A stretch of DNA of 64,000 nt from Sphingobacterium bovisgrunnientis (GTDB lineage: Bacteria > Bacteroidota > Bacteroidia > Sphingobacteriales > Sphingobacteriaceae). A model generated the notes under the pieces. It was not told the DNA's origin, searched no databases, and saw only the letters and a list, made by a program, of their open reading frames with translations. Shown here piece by piece: positions 17,845-25,343 of the stretch (its first letter is position 1; every line of letters begins with the position of its first letter). A program made the translations under genes and the position numbers. The stretch covers positions 1-64,000 of the forward strand of contig NZ_WUQY01000017.1 of NCBI RefSeq assembly GCF_009829085.1. The letters are read 5' to 3'.

Positions 17845-18249
17845 TTAAATTAAGAAATTGCCATTGGCAGCCCTGTCAATGGCTTTTTTGAATAATCCCC
17901 CATCACTACCAATTAGTAAATAGCTCGAAAAGCCAGTATCTAAAAGCCTCTTGCCGACTTTCTCATTGTCAATATCACTATGGGCAATAAGTTTAATTTT
18001 GGGGTATTTTGTTCTGAATTCCTGAAGTTGCGCCAATATATTTTTGTCGTAAAAGTCGAGGTCAAAAATACAAACATTTGGTAGTTCATTTAATGAAGAC
18101 AATTGTGAAAATCCTTCAGCAATGTTTTCTGATCGGAACAGCACTTCAAATCCCGAAGCAATGAGGTCATTACAAATGCAATCCAGAATAGGACTTTTAT
18201 CATTGATAAATGCGAGGTTGATTTTTTGTTGTGCAATACCAGTTTCCAT
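17845..18249 (-). CDS. Receiver-like (response regulator) domain protein
   Basis: 134 residues from the ATG at 18249; the frame is open further upstream, but the added residues are Cys-rich and unlike the family. The sequence follows the receiver alternation: INLAFINDKSPILDCICNDLIASGFEVLF, then PNVCIFDLDFYD (phosphoacceptor-like aspartate), IKLIAHSDID and a C-terminal SSYLLIGSDGGLFKKAIDRAANG. There is no DNA-binding output domain, so it would be a stand-alone receiver or a truncated NarL/LuxR-type regulator. Many Bacteroidetes conjugative elements carry a regulator at this edge of the tra operon. Its 3' end overlaps the terminator of the opposite-strand module. A long structured hairpin lies about 90 nt upstream. 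Confidence 0.65.
   Translation of the reverse strand: METGIAQQKINLAFINDKSPILDCICNDLIASGFEVLFRSENIAEGFSQLSSLNELPNVCIFDLDFYDKNILAQLQEFRTKYPKIKLIAHSDIDNEKVGKRLLDTGFSSYLLIGSDGGLFKKAIDRAANGNFLI
17860..17889 (+). terminator. Rho-independent terminator after the GHKL/PRTase-like module
   Basis: GCCATTG (17860-17866) pairs with CAATGGC (17877-17883) and is followed by six T (17884-17889), 19 nt after the PRTase-like stop. It lies inside the last codons of the convergent receiver-like gene, so one sequence serves both strands. Confidence 0.65.
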
Positions 18250-18340
18250 ATACAATATCTTTTTAGATGTGATGTAGCTCTGCACAAAAATAGAGCGCAG
18301 GCAACTACACTTACACCGACATTGAGGCACTGGTATACCC

Positions 18341-18403
18341 GACTACGAATAAGCGAGCGCCCACGCCTATGGCATGAGCGTTCTTCCTTATTGTCCCGTA
18401 GTC
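18341..18403 (-). ncRNA. Long structured hairpin between tra operon end and receiver-like gene
   Basis: On the minus strand the 63 nt fold as three stacked stems: GACTACG/CGTAGTC (7 bp), AATAAG/CTTATT (6 bp) and CGCTCATGCC/GGCGTGGGCG (10 bp including two G-U pairs) around a 3-nt loop. The wobble pairs work only in minus-strand RNA, which argues for transcription in that direction. It lies in the 377-nt gene-free stretch 18250-18626, downstream of the last tra gene and upstream of the receiver-like gene. It could be a small RNA, an mRNA leader, or a processing site. No similarity to a named RNA was recognised. Confidence 0.5.
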
Positions 18404-18626
18404 TTAAAAATTACCAGTTTTCAATGTGGGACTTAAAGTAAAAACACTTTAAGATTTTTCTATATGTTACTACAAAGATAGTAAAGTGCTTCCGATACGA
18501 AAACACAATCTTCATAAAATTTGCTTATATGTGAGCAGTACTATTGATATGTTCGATACCCTTATAAAACATAAAATCGGATAATTTTATGTTATCCGAT
18601 TTACTATAAAAAGGTATTTATAAAAA

Positions 18627-18956
18627 CTATTTACCTTGAACAGGTTGTTCGATGCTTGCTTTTTCCTTCTCTTTTTTTTCATTTGAATAAGCCCACAAGG
18701 CTAGTAATCCGAAAATTATCATGGCGTAAGCTATCCATTTTCCGACCCTTTCGATTAGCTTAATGAAGACAGAACTTTCATAAGATGAAAAGCCTTCGGC
18801 TCCTGTTGGACTACGTCTGTAAAACTTTCTTCTATTAATCCAGTAACGAAGTGCCAATCCTCCAATCAAAAATAGAATTCCGATAACCAATGACGCAATC
18901 ATAATAAAAGCTTTAAAACTACCTTTTAAAAATACGAAAAATTTTGCTTTGACCAT
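18627..18956 (-). CDS. Small two-span membrane protein at the end of the tra operon
   Basis: 109 residues with two membrane segments (about 16-38, FIMIASLVIGILFLIGGLALRYW, and 72-90, WIAYAMIIFGLLALWAY), a basic loop between them (INRRKFYRRSP) and a charged C-terminal tail. I recognise it only as a hypothetical protein commonly placed after traQ in Bacteroidetes conjugative elements. It is the last gene of the minus-strand tra cluster, 48 nt after the DUF3872 gene. Its role in transfer is inferred from position. Confidence 0.7.
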   Translation of the reverse strand: MVKAKFFVFLKGSFKAFIMIASLVIGILFLIGGLALRYWINRRKFYRRSPTGAEGFSSYESSVFIKLIERVGKWIAYAMIIFGLLALWAYSNEKKEKEKASIEQPVQGK

Positions 18957-19004
18957 TTCACAAAAAGAAGAAATCCTGCTTTTTGGGCAGGATTTCTATC
19001 CCTC

Positions 19005-19439
19005 TTAATTAACGCTGTTAAACTGGAAATTCAATTGTTTTTCATTCCCAAAGCTATCCGAAATCCAAATATCAAAGGCTTGCGATATTGTTGAATTTGA
19101 AGTGTAATACAAGCGAAATTGTTCGGTGGGCAAAGAGTAGAGGTCATTTGGTAGATAAGGGTCATCATTGTAATACTGCAATATTCCCTTTCCATCAAAT
19201 TGGAAGTAGCGTAAATAGTATTGCGTATTATGGTAATTGCCTGTACGCTGAACGGTAATGCGTATTTCTATGGTTTGTCCATTGGCAACCTCTTTAGGTA
19301 TCGGCATTACATTAATTTCGAAAGGAAAATCGTTTTGTATTTCGAGCCCGTCATCTTTGCTACAAGATACCAGTGTAAAGGATGCTGAAAGGATTAGCAG
19401 TAGCAATCCTGTTTTTAATTTGTTGAATATTGCTGTCAT
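19005..19439 (-). CDS. traQ: DUF3872 lipoprotein, TraQ-like
   Basis: 144 residues. The N-terminal lipoprotein signal peptide (KTGLLLLILSASFTLVSC) places the mature cysteine near residue 26, followed by an immunoglobulin-like beta domain (GLEIQNDFPFEINVMPIPKEVANGQTIEIRITVQRTGNY..). This matches DUF3872, the TraQ position of Bacteroidetes conjugative elements. It would sit in the outer or inner membrane facing the periplasm. It follows traO by 12 nt in the operon. No traP primase lies between traO and this gene, unlike CTnDOT. Confidence 0.82.
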   Translation of the reverse strand: MTAIFNKLKTGLLLLILSASFTLVSCSKDDGLEIQNDFPFEINVMPIPKEVANGQTIEIRITVQRTGNYHNTQYYLRYFQFDGKGILQYYNDDPYLPNDLYSLPTEQFRLYYTSNSTISQAFDIWISDSFGNEKQLNFQFNSVN

Positions 19440-19451
19440 GTTTTTCTATTT

Positions 19452-20012
19452 TTAAAAGTTAAATCGTAATCCAACGCCTCCCGATGGTCGGAACTGTTCG
19501 AGATCTGTACCCCACAAAACTTTTGTGCGTCCTTGTAGAATCACCACAAATCTGTCTGATAGATAGGTTTCAAAGCTCAGTCGTCCACCAGCTCCGTATA
19601 TGAAATTATCCTCTGTCAGTATCTTTGAACCATCATACAATAATGTTTCTCCACGATTGATGGTTTCATAACCAATCACTCCTGTTAATGCGAAATTCAG
19701 CGTGATATTTTTTCGGGTATCGCCTAATATAAAAAAGCTGTAACCACCTTCAGCGGTATACGTTTCCTGTGGTATTTTTAGGTTTTTATAATTTTGGAAT
19801 TGATGGGTGTATTCCAATGCCCACAGCTGATAATTGCCGTTTTTTCCATTGATAGTCATTCCAATATTGATGTAGTAATCATTTCCGATTTTATCATTGG
19901 ACAATATTCCTGTACTAACTTCCAGTCCTTTCTGCTTTGGTACCATTCGTTGTGCCTGTGTTACCGTGATGGCCAAAAAGAGGAGCATCACGGTATAGAT
20001 ATATTTTTTCAT
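19452..20012 (-). CDS. traO: Conjugal transfer protein TraO
   Basis: 186 residues: signal peptide (MKKYIYTVMLLFLAITVTQAQR), then a beta-rich outer-membrane-like domain ending in an aromatic residue (GGVGLRFNF), typical of a small barrel. Recognised as Bacteroidetes TraO from sequence (QKGLEVSTGIL..YYINIGMTINGKNGNYQLWALEYTHQ) and its position after traN. It is thought to belong to the outer membrane part of the mating channel. Separated from traN by 21 nt. Confidence 0.86.
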   Translation of the reverse strand: MKKYIYTVMLLFLAITVTQAQRMVPKQKGLEVSTGILSNDKIGNDYYINIGMTINGKNGNYQLWALEYTHQFQNYKNLKIPQETYTAEGGYSFFILGDTRKNITLNFALTGVIGYETINRGETLLYDGSKILTEDNFIYGAGGRLSFETYLSDRFVVILQGRTKVLWGTDLEQFRPSGGVGLRFNF

Positions 20013-20033
20013 TGTACTTTACTTTTAGGATTA

Positions 20034-20954
20034 TTAAAATTTCAGGTGCATATCGTTAATCAAGTGAGCTTTGATTAAATCTGAATTTTCCACCTGAAGG
20101 GTTTGGTGTCTTCCGCCATTTCTCTCAAATATTTCAATCAGCAGTACCTTGTCATCGGCAATCGTGAATTGATCTAATAAAAACACATTCTGCTGGGTAG
20201 ATTGTCCTGAAATTTCTGTAAGAGGCTTATACGTTCGAAGCGGTATCATCGTGCGTTCCTGTACCACTGTTCGGCTAGCTACTTTCTTATCGACAACTTT
20301 GAAATTGATAAAATCAATCTGAAAAGGCACATTCGTTTTGTTTTTCAATCCGGTGTGGAAATAGTATTTGCCATTGTGGATATAAATTCCTTTTAGGATA
20401 AACTGAATACCGAAACTTTTAGCTCCAATATGCTTAACTATACGTTTGTCCTTGTTGTAGATGGTTTCTAAAAGCAGACCGGCTAGTGATGGCGAATTGT
20501 TGCCTAATTCTTCAAAAAGAACATCGTTTCCATTGGCTTTGTCTACCGATTTTTGCATCGTCAAAAGATCATAACTCAATACGTCAGGATAAGGGCTGTA
20601 AAACACGTTGAAGCTGTAAAAACGTCCGTCATTGGTAATCACCGAAAAGTTGGTTTCAGTTTCAAAATCTCTTATTGATGCTTTTATTCGCAGCACATTT
20701 TCCGCATCTTCTGCTTTTCCTGCTATGAGGTAGTCACTTCCCAAATCCACATAACGTATAGCCGTTGGAAAAATTAGATGAGAAGTTTTGTCGTAGGTAA
20801 CTTCCATGCGGTAAGGTTCTATCTTACCTAGTGTAAGAGGTTCTTTGGTGCTTTCTTGAGCATAAGATTGTACGGAAAAGCCGAATATCAGGGCGATTAA
20901 CCAAAAGGTTTTTAAATGATTTTTCATCTTTTTAATTTTTTTATAATTCCACAT
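20034..20954 (-). CDS. traN: Conjugal transfer protein TraN (VirB9-like position)
   Basis: 306 residues from an ATG overlapping the traM stop (TAATG). An internal ATG at 20927 would start exactly at a clean signal peptide (MKNHLKTFWLIALIFGFSVQS, then YAQES) and may be the true start. The mature part follows the family pattern (PYRMEVTYDKTSHLIFPTAIRYVDLGSDYLIAGKAEDAENVLRIKA), a periplasmic VirB9-like protein that bridges the inner membrane complex to the outer membrane. Complete, with normal family length. Confidence 0.88.
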   Translation of the reverse strand: MWNYKKIKKMKNHLKTFWLIALIFGFSVQSYAQESTKEPLTLGKIEPYRMEVTYDKTSHLIFPTAIRYVDLGSDYLIAGKAEDAENVLRIKASIRDFETETNFSVITNDGRFYSFNVFYSPYPDVLSYDLLTMQKSVDKANGNDVLFEELGNNSPSLAGLLLETIYNKDKRIVKHIGAKSFGIQFILKGIYIHNGKYYFHTGLKNKTNVPFQIDFINFKVVDKKVASRTVVQERTMIPLRTYKPLTEISGQSTQQNVFLLDQFTIADDKVLLIEIFERNGGRHQTLQVENSDLIKAHLINDMHLKF

Positions 20955-22294
20955 TATTTTTTAGAGACCAAGAATACTTGATGCCCTGCCTTTAGGCTTA
21001 CTTTGGGTGTTCTTACTTTTTTAGATAAATAACCCGAAATACCTTGTACGACGCCACGACTTAAATCTGCGGCAATCTGCTGTCCGGCATTTTGTGTAAG
21101 CATCAGACTGGTTCCGCCTGTTTGGCTCATGTTTCCTGCCATTTCAGTTAGAGCATTCATTTCGGGCGAATACGGAACATACAAACCTTGTTGCCCGTCC
21201 AGATCGTAAATCGTAATATCTACGGGGATGATATTTCCATCTAATTCTACAGACGTAATTTTTAGCTGTAAACGTCTGCTTTGAAATTTAGCATTCGCAG
21301 TAACAATAGTTCCTTTCGGAATCGTACGCTCAGGTGTTTGAGCAGCTTCCAATAAACGCAATCTCACACCAGTTTCACCGATAACCGTTTGCGCATCATG
21401 TACACAAGCTTTTATACTGTTTTTAGGTTGTACAACTTGTTCCACAGAGCCTGCAGTATAAAAACCACGGTTTCTGCTTTCACTCCAATTTTCCAAAAAA
21501 GCACTATCGGTAGGTTCACGATATAAGGCTGATACGGTATTCTTTCTTACGGACGCAAAAGACACAAAATGCTCTTTTTGGTTCGAAGCTTTTACAGTGA
21601 AATTTTCAATAGGAACAACCTTTGTGTTTTCTGTATTTGTACCTGAAGGAAGATACTTTGCTGCCATTTGATAGGACTTTTCCATTAAAGCCAATTGATC
21701 GTCTACGGTTGCAACTTTGGGTACATCTTTTTCTGCCAATTGTTCTTTTAAATCATCCACTTGCTTGCGGAGTTCGATAGCTTCCGAATTATCTTCCTCA
21801 TAGAATGAACCCAATGTGTTTTGCATATTTCGGTAACTGTTCAATCCAGCATTGTTGTTTCTTCCTGAGCTTCTGTAACCGTAACCGTACCTTTCTTCGT
21901 CAGCGTAGGATTCATCGGTAAATTCATCCTTATCTTCAGTATTCCAATAGTCAGACAAAGAGGTAAGTGCATTGCGTTTTTCTTGTTCTTTATTCTGAAA
22001 CATTTCTTGCTCATAAGCTTTACCCTTGTCATCGGGCATTGCTGCATCGGTAGCTTGTGGAACGACATCATTTAATCCGATATTTTCTAGTGCTTTTTTG
22101 TCTTCGGATGGTTTAAAGATGAGGTACATACAACCTGCGAAAACGACTGCCATTAAACCGAATATCAGCGGCTTTTTCAGCTTTTCTTGCGTATCTTGTG
22201 TGCTGTTTTGTAACACATCAACGGTCTTTTTCGGGATTCCCTCGGTTACCCGAACGACCGATTTTTTGTTTTCATTTTCTTTCATAAATCTCAT
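20954..22294 (-). CDS. traM: Conjugal transfer protein TraM (VirB10-like position)
   Basis: 446 residues. A short cytoplasmic N-terminus is followed by one membrane helix (about 44-62, IFGLMAVVFAGCMYLIF), a long low-complexity region with a predicted coiled coil (SEAIELRKQVDDLKEQLAEKD) and a C-terminal beta domain (PERTIPKGTIVTANAKFQSRRLQLKITSVELDGNIIPVDITIYDLDGQQG) like VirB10 proteins. It spans the periplasm in the mating channel. The start overlaps the traL stop by one base and the stop overlaps the traN start, so the three genes are coupled. Confidence 0.88.
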   Translation of the reverse strand: MRFMKENENKKSVVRVTEGIPKKTVDVLQNSTQDTQEKLKKPLIFGLMAVVFAGCMYLIFKPSEDKKALENIGLNDVVPQATDAAMPDDKGKAYEQEMFQNKEQEKRNALTSLSDYWNTEDKDEFTDESYADEERYGYGYRSSGRNNNAGLNSYRNMQNTLGSFYEEDNSEAIELRKQVDDLKEQLAEKDVPKVATVDDQLALMEKSYQMAAKYLPSGTNTENTKVVPIENFTVKASNQKEHFVSFASVRKNTVSALYREPTDSAFLENWSESRNRGFYTAGSVEQVVQPKNSIKACVHDAQTVIGETGVRLRLLEAAQTPERTIPKGTIVTANAKFQSRRLQLKITSVELDGNIIPVDITIYDLDGQQGLYVPYSPEMNALTEMAGNMSQTGGTSLMLTQNAGQQIAADLSRGVVQGISGYLSKKVRTPKVSLKAGHQVFLVSKK

Positions 22295-22566
22295 TATTTA
22301 AATGTTGATAAGGTGTCCTGCAATCGTGTAGAAGTTTCCTTCTTTTTATGCACCGGATTTTCGATATGCTTGATGTTAACGATCTCATTGGAAGTAGCTA
22401 CATCATACCATACGTTCCAAATGACAGCTGCGGTTAGCAAGAGGTACCCTATAAAAAAGTATAAGGTGAATTGCCTTTGTTTCTTTAGCGGTAGAACTCG
22501 AAATCGATTATCCAGCCTGTCAAAATACTGCTCTATATGTGCTCTTAATTTTTTCATGCTTTTCAA
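22294..22566 (-). CDS. traL: Conjugal transfer protein TraL-like, single-span membrane protein
   Basis: 90 residues: basic N-terminal amphipathic segment (KKLRAHIEQYFDRLDNRFRVLPLKKQRQF), one membrane helix (about 32-52, TLYFFIGYLLLTAAVIWNVWY) and a short polar tail. Size, topology and place directly before traM identify it as the TraL family of Bacteroidetes elements. Function in the mating pore is not known in detail. Stop and traM start overlap by one base. Confidence 0.8.
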   Translation of the reverse strand: MKSMKKLRAHIEQYFDRLDNRFRVLPLKKQRQFTLYFFIGYLLLTAAVIWNVWYDVATSNEIVNIKHIENPVHKKKETSTRLQDTLSTFK

Positions 22567-22574
22567 ATTTTTGA

Positions 22575-23009
22575 TTATCGCATTTTAAATTGCCTGTTTC
22601 GAGAGGGTAATTCCTGTGTAGGTTTATCGGATACTAAGGCGATGGCTTCTTTTCTGGTTGGTAAAGTCTCTGTGGAAAGAACTTTTAATTCCAATTTTTT
22701 CATTGAATGTCCATATTGGTCTTTCCGTTCAATTTCCAGTTTGCGCACATCAAATTTTCCGTTTTCGTGTGATAACCACATATTGCAACTTACTTTAGGC
22801 TTGTCCTCTCCATTCCATTCTAGAAAAGTTTGTATAGGTAATAAATCAGGATACAATAGTTTGTTCGTACCATTCTTGCAAGCCTCCAAAAACTTACTGA
22901 TGCTGTCCTTGATTTTGTCGGGATAAGCAGCTTGTGTGAGAAAATAACCGTCATACCCTTTGTCGGTCAGCGTTTATGCAAATTTGTCTAAATCAAGTAA
23001 CTGTTTCAT
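22575..23009 (-). pseudogene. Hypothetical tra-operon gene with an in-frame nonsense codon
   Basis: Reading from the ATG at 23009 gives MKQLLDLDKFA, then TAA at 22976-22974, and the same frame continues without a break for 132 more codons (TLTDKGYDGYFLTQAAYPDKIKDSISKF.. to NRQFKMR). A single base change in codon 12 therefore interrupts a gene of about 144 codons between traK and traL; the original was probably a CAA, GAA or AAA codon. The downstream part could still be made from a TTG at 22889. The family is unknown to me. The rest of the operon is intact, so this protein may be dispensable, or the stop may be a sequencing error. Confidence 0.7.
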
Positions 23010-23020
23010 AGTATTCGTTT

Positions 23021-23644
23021 TTAACGTTCAATGACTTCGATATCCCTGTTTTCTACGACTGCAAATTTTTCGATATTAAATCCTTGGGGATTGTTATCCG
23101 AGCGAACAGAGTTTAAGAGGTTGCACGAGGTAATCAGATTACGTTTGGTCACATTGCTCGAACGGATAATGAATTGTTTGGCATAGGTTCGTACCGAATA
23201 AGGATAGGTGTCGAAATTGCAAACGACACTGTCAACCTCTATGCGCTGTTGTACGTTACCCGAAATAATGCGACTGTAATAGCCTTTTTCTGATAAGTCT
23301 TTGTAATAATCAAAAGCGCTTTTATCGGCAAGATTGAAGGCTCTTTTCATGTTACTTTCAATAGCATTTTTGTCAGGAGCGAGGGTAAAAAAGAGTTCGT
23401 GAAATCTTCGTACGTGTTCTCTCGCTTCCACAGGTCTGTTGATACTTGCGTCTTGTGATAAAGCCAACATCAACGATTTGCCATTATCCAAGACATAAAC
23501 TTTTTGGCGTTGCTGCTCCGCAAAGCTGTAGGACTGCCAAACGGCATATCCTACAATACTTATACAGAGTACGGCAAATACTAGGGCGTACAGCCTGATT
23601 TGGCGAAAACTATTTTCAATATTTCTTAATGTTTTAAATTCCAT
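23021..23644 (-). CDS. traK: Conjugal transfer protein TraK (VirB8-like position)
   Basis: 207 residues with a short cytoplasmic N-terminus, one membrane helix (about 17-35, LYALVFAVLCISIVGYAVW) and a periplasmic alpha/beta domain, the topology of VirB8-like proteins. Recognised as Bacteroidetes TraK from the N-terminus MEFKTLRNIENSFRQIRL and the segment RFHELFFTLAPDKNAIESNMKRAF. It helps assemble the mating channel in the inner membrane. 21 nt after traJ. Confidence 0.9.
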   Translation of the reverse strand: MEFKTLRNIENSFRQIRLYALVFAVLCISIVGYAVWQSYSFAEQQRQKVYVLDNGKSLMLALSQDASINRPVEAREHVRRFHELFFTLAPDKNAIESNMKRAFNLADKSAFDYYKDLSEKGYYSRIISGNVQQRIEVDSVVCNFDTYPYSVRTYAKQFIIRSSNVTKRNLITSCNLLNSVRSDNNPQGFNIEKFAVVENRDIEVIER

Positions 23645-23665
23645 TTTCTTAATGTTTGATTGTTT

Positions 23666-24661
23666 TTATTTTCCCATCAATTTGCCACCGATGTTTCCCA
23701 CGGCTGAACCAGCTCCGGCTCCAGCAATATTTCCGGCTTTCATTGCAGATTGATTTACATTTCGAGTAAAGTTTCCAGCTCCACCAGCTTGAATAATCCA
23801 GCCTGTTACCGTTGGTATTGTGAAATAACCTACAATACCGATAATCATAAAGATGATATACACGGTATTGCTGGTATCAGGTATATAAGTTGGATCGGCT
23901 AGCATGGCTATATCTCGTTCGAGTATCAGCGATTGTATCCTGGCAAGCATCGAACTAAATAAATCGGATACTGGTAACCAGAGATAAACACTGACATATC
24001 TTGTAATCCACTGTGTGAGCGTTGACTGAAAACCATCCCATACCGATATAGCAAAAGCGATTGGCCCGAGTATGGAAAGAACGATCAAAAAGAAGGTTCG
24101 TATGGTGTCAATCACCAAAGCAGCAGCTTGAAAAAGTATTTCCAATAAATTGCGAAACCAATCTTTTAGTGCTTTCTCGACTTGATAAGCCGTTCTATCC
24201 ATATACATTCCTGCCATTGTTCCGATGTCAGACGGAGACCAGCCTAGTTCGTCCAGTTTTTTATCAAACTCTTCATCTGATACCATATAAGCAGTTTCTG
24301 GATTTCTGACCATTGCCTCATACTCCAATCGGTCTTTTTGCTCTTGTAATTTGTTCAGGTCAAGTACTTGATGTTCGAGTATGCCGTGAGTTCCAGTAAC
24401 AATCGGACTTAGCACGGCATTTATAGTTCCCAAAACGATGGTCGGAAAAAACATGATACACAATCCTAAAGCAAACGGACGTAGCAGTGGAAAGACATCA
24501 ATTGGTTCGGCACGAGCTAAAGCTTGCCAAACTTTTAATGCCACATAGAACAATGCACCTAATCCAGCCAAACCTTTAGCTACCGCCGCCATGTCACCAG
24601 CAAGTGGCATCATGTCGTCATAAAGCGATCGTAGGAGTTCGTGAAGATTATCCCATTCCAT
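23666..24661 (-). CDS. traJ: Conjugal transfer protein TraJ (VirB6-like polytopic protein)
   Basis: 331 residues with several membrane segments (about 17-42, 66-92, 173-205, 210-240 and 270-300) and a Gly/Ala-rich C-terminus (AGGAGNFTRNVNQSAMKAGNIAGAGAGSAVGNIGGK). This is the TraJ family, in the role of VirB6, the polytopic channel component of the inner membrane. Its start lies two bases after the stop of the DUF4141 gene. Complete and of typical length. Confidence 0.9.
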   Translation of the reverse strand: MEWDNLHELLRSLYDDMMPLAGDMAAVAKGLAGLGALFYVALKVWQALARAEPIDVFPLLRPFALGLCIMFFPTIVLGTINAVLSPIVTGTHGILEHQVLDLNKLQEQKDRLEYEAMVRNPETAYMVSDEEFDKKLDELGWSPSDIGTMAGMYMDRTAYQVEKALKDWFRNLLEILFQAAALVIDTIRTFFLIVLSILGPIAFAISVWDGFQSTLTQWITRYVSVYLWLPVSDLFSSMLARIQSLILERDIAMLADPTYIPDTSNTVYIIFMIIGIVGYFTIPTVTGWIIQAGGAGNFTRNVNQSAMKAGNIAGAGAGSAVGNIGGKLMGK

Positions 24662-24663
24662 CT

Positions 24664-25296
24664 TTACCAGTATTTTTGGTTAGCAGTCCCGTACAGATCA
24701 AGTACTCTTTTGGCATCATTTTTCTTTTTAGCTCTTAGGTAGCTTACGGAAATGTTCTTATTGGTGTAGTAGCGTACCAAACTGTGGTATTCTTTAATCT
24801 CGTTGTACACGCGGTCAATAATATCCATGCGTTCTTTGTCGTTCAGTGACAAGCTTGAAGAGGTTACAATCTGTTTCAATTCTTTCAACAGTTCACTACT
24901 TTCATTGAGTAATGCAGAATAACCGTTACCAATAGCGACCAATTCCTGTGGCGAGAAATTTTGATCATTCATCATTTTGCCAAAATTCTGCACATACATT
25001 TCCGAAACATCGCCTACTAACAATACCGTTTGTTGAACTTTTCGGGCATCTTTTACAAGATTGTTGATCGCTTTTAGTTTATCGTAATATTCCTTTCCTT
25101 GGTCATACATTTTCTTTACTTCGTTGAAGTTTTTTACCACGTTGCTCACCGTCGCAGAAGTTTGTATGATTTCGTTTGCGGAGTTGAGAATACCCGATGC
25201 CAGATTTGCAGGATCGGTAACTACAAATTGGGCTTTTGCTGAAGGTGCTGCGATTAGCATCAATGCTGTGCACAGCAGATAAATTACTTTTTTCAT
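24664..25296 (-). CDS. traI: DUF4141 conjugal transfer protein TraI (VirB5-like position)
   Basis: 210 residues. A signal peptide (MKKVIYLLCTALMLIAAPSAKAQF) is followed by a long helical domain (LASGILNSANEIIQTSATVSNVVKNFNEVKKMYDQGKEYYDKLKAINN) typical of DUF4141, the Bacteroidetes TraI protein in a VirB5-like place. It is periplasmic and possibly a minor pilus or adhesin component. It lies 47 nt after traG and directly before traJ. Confidence 0.87.
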   Translation of the reverse strand: MKKVIYLLCTALMLIAAPSAKAQFVVTDPANLASGILNSANEIIQTSATVSNVVKNFNEVKKMYDQGKEYYDKLKAINNLVKDARKVQQTVLLVGDVSEMYVQNFGKMMNDQNFSPQELVAIGNGYSALLNESSELLKELKQIVTSSSLSLNDKERMDIIDRVYNEIKEYHSLVRYYTNKNISVSYLRAKKKNDAKRVLDLYGTANQKYW

Positions 25297-25343
25297 TATT
25301 TCTGATTTTTTAAGTTGAGCTTTTACAAGCTCATTGTTAATGA

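Noticed and set aside
22575..23009. Stop codon reassignment (TAA/TAG read as amino acid)
   Set aside because: All intact genes end normally at TAA, TAG or TGA, and in-frame stops are confined to decayed genes and one tra gene.
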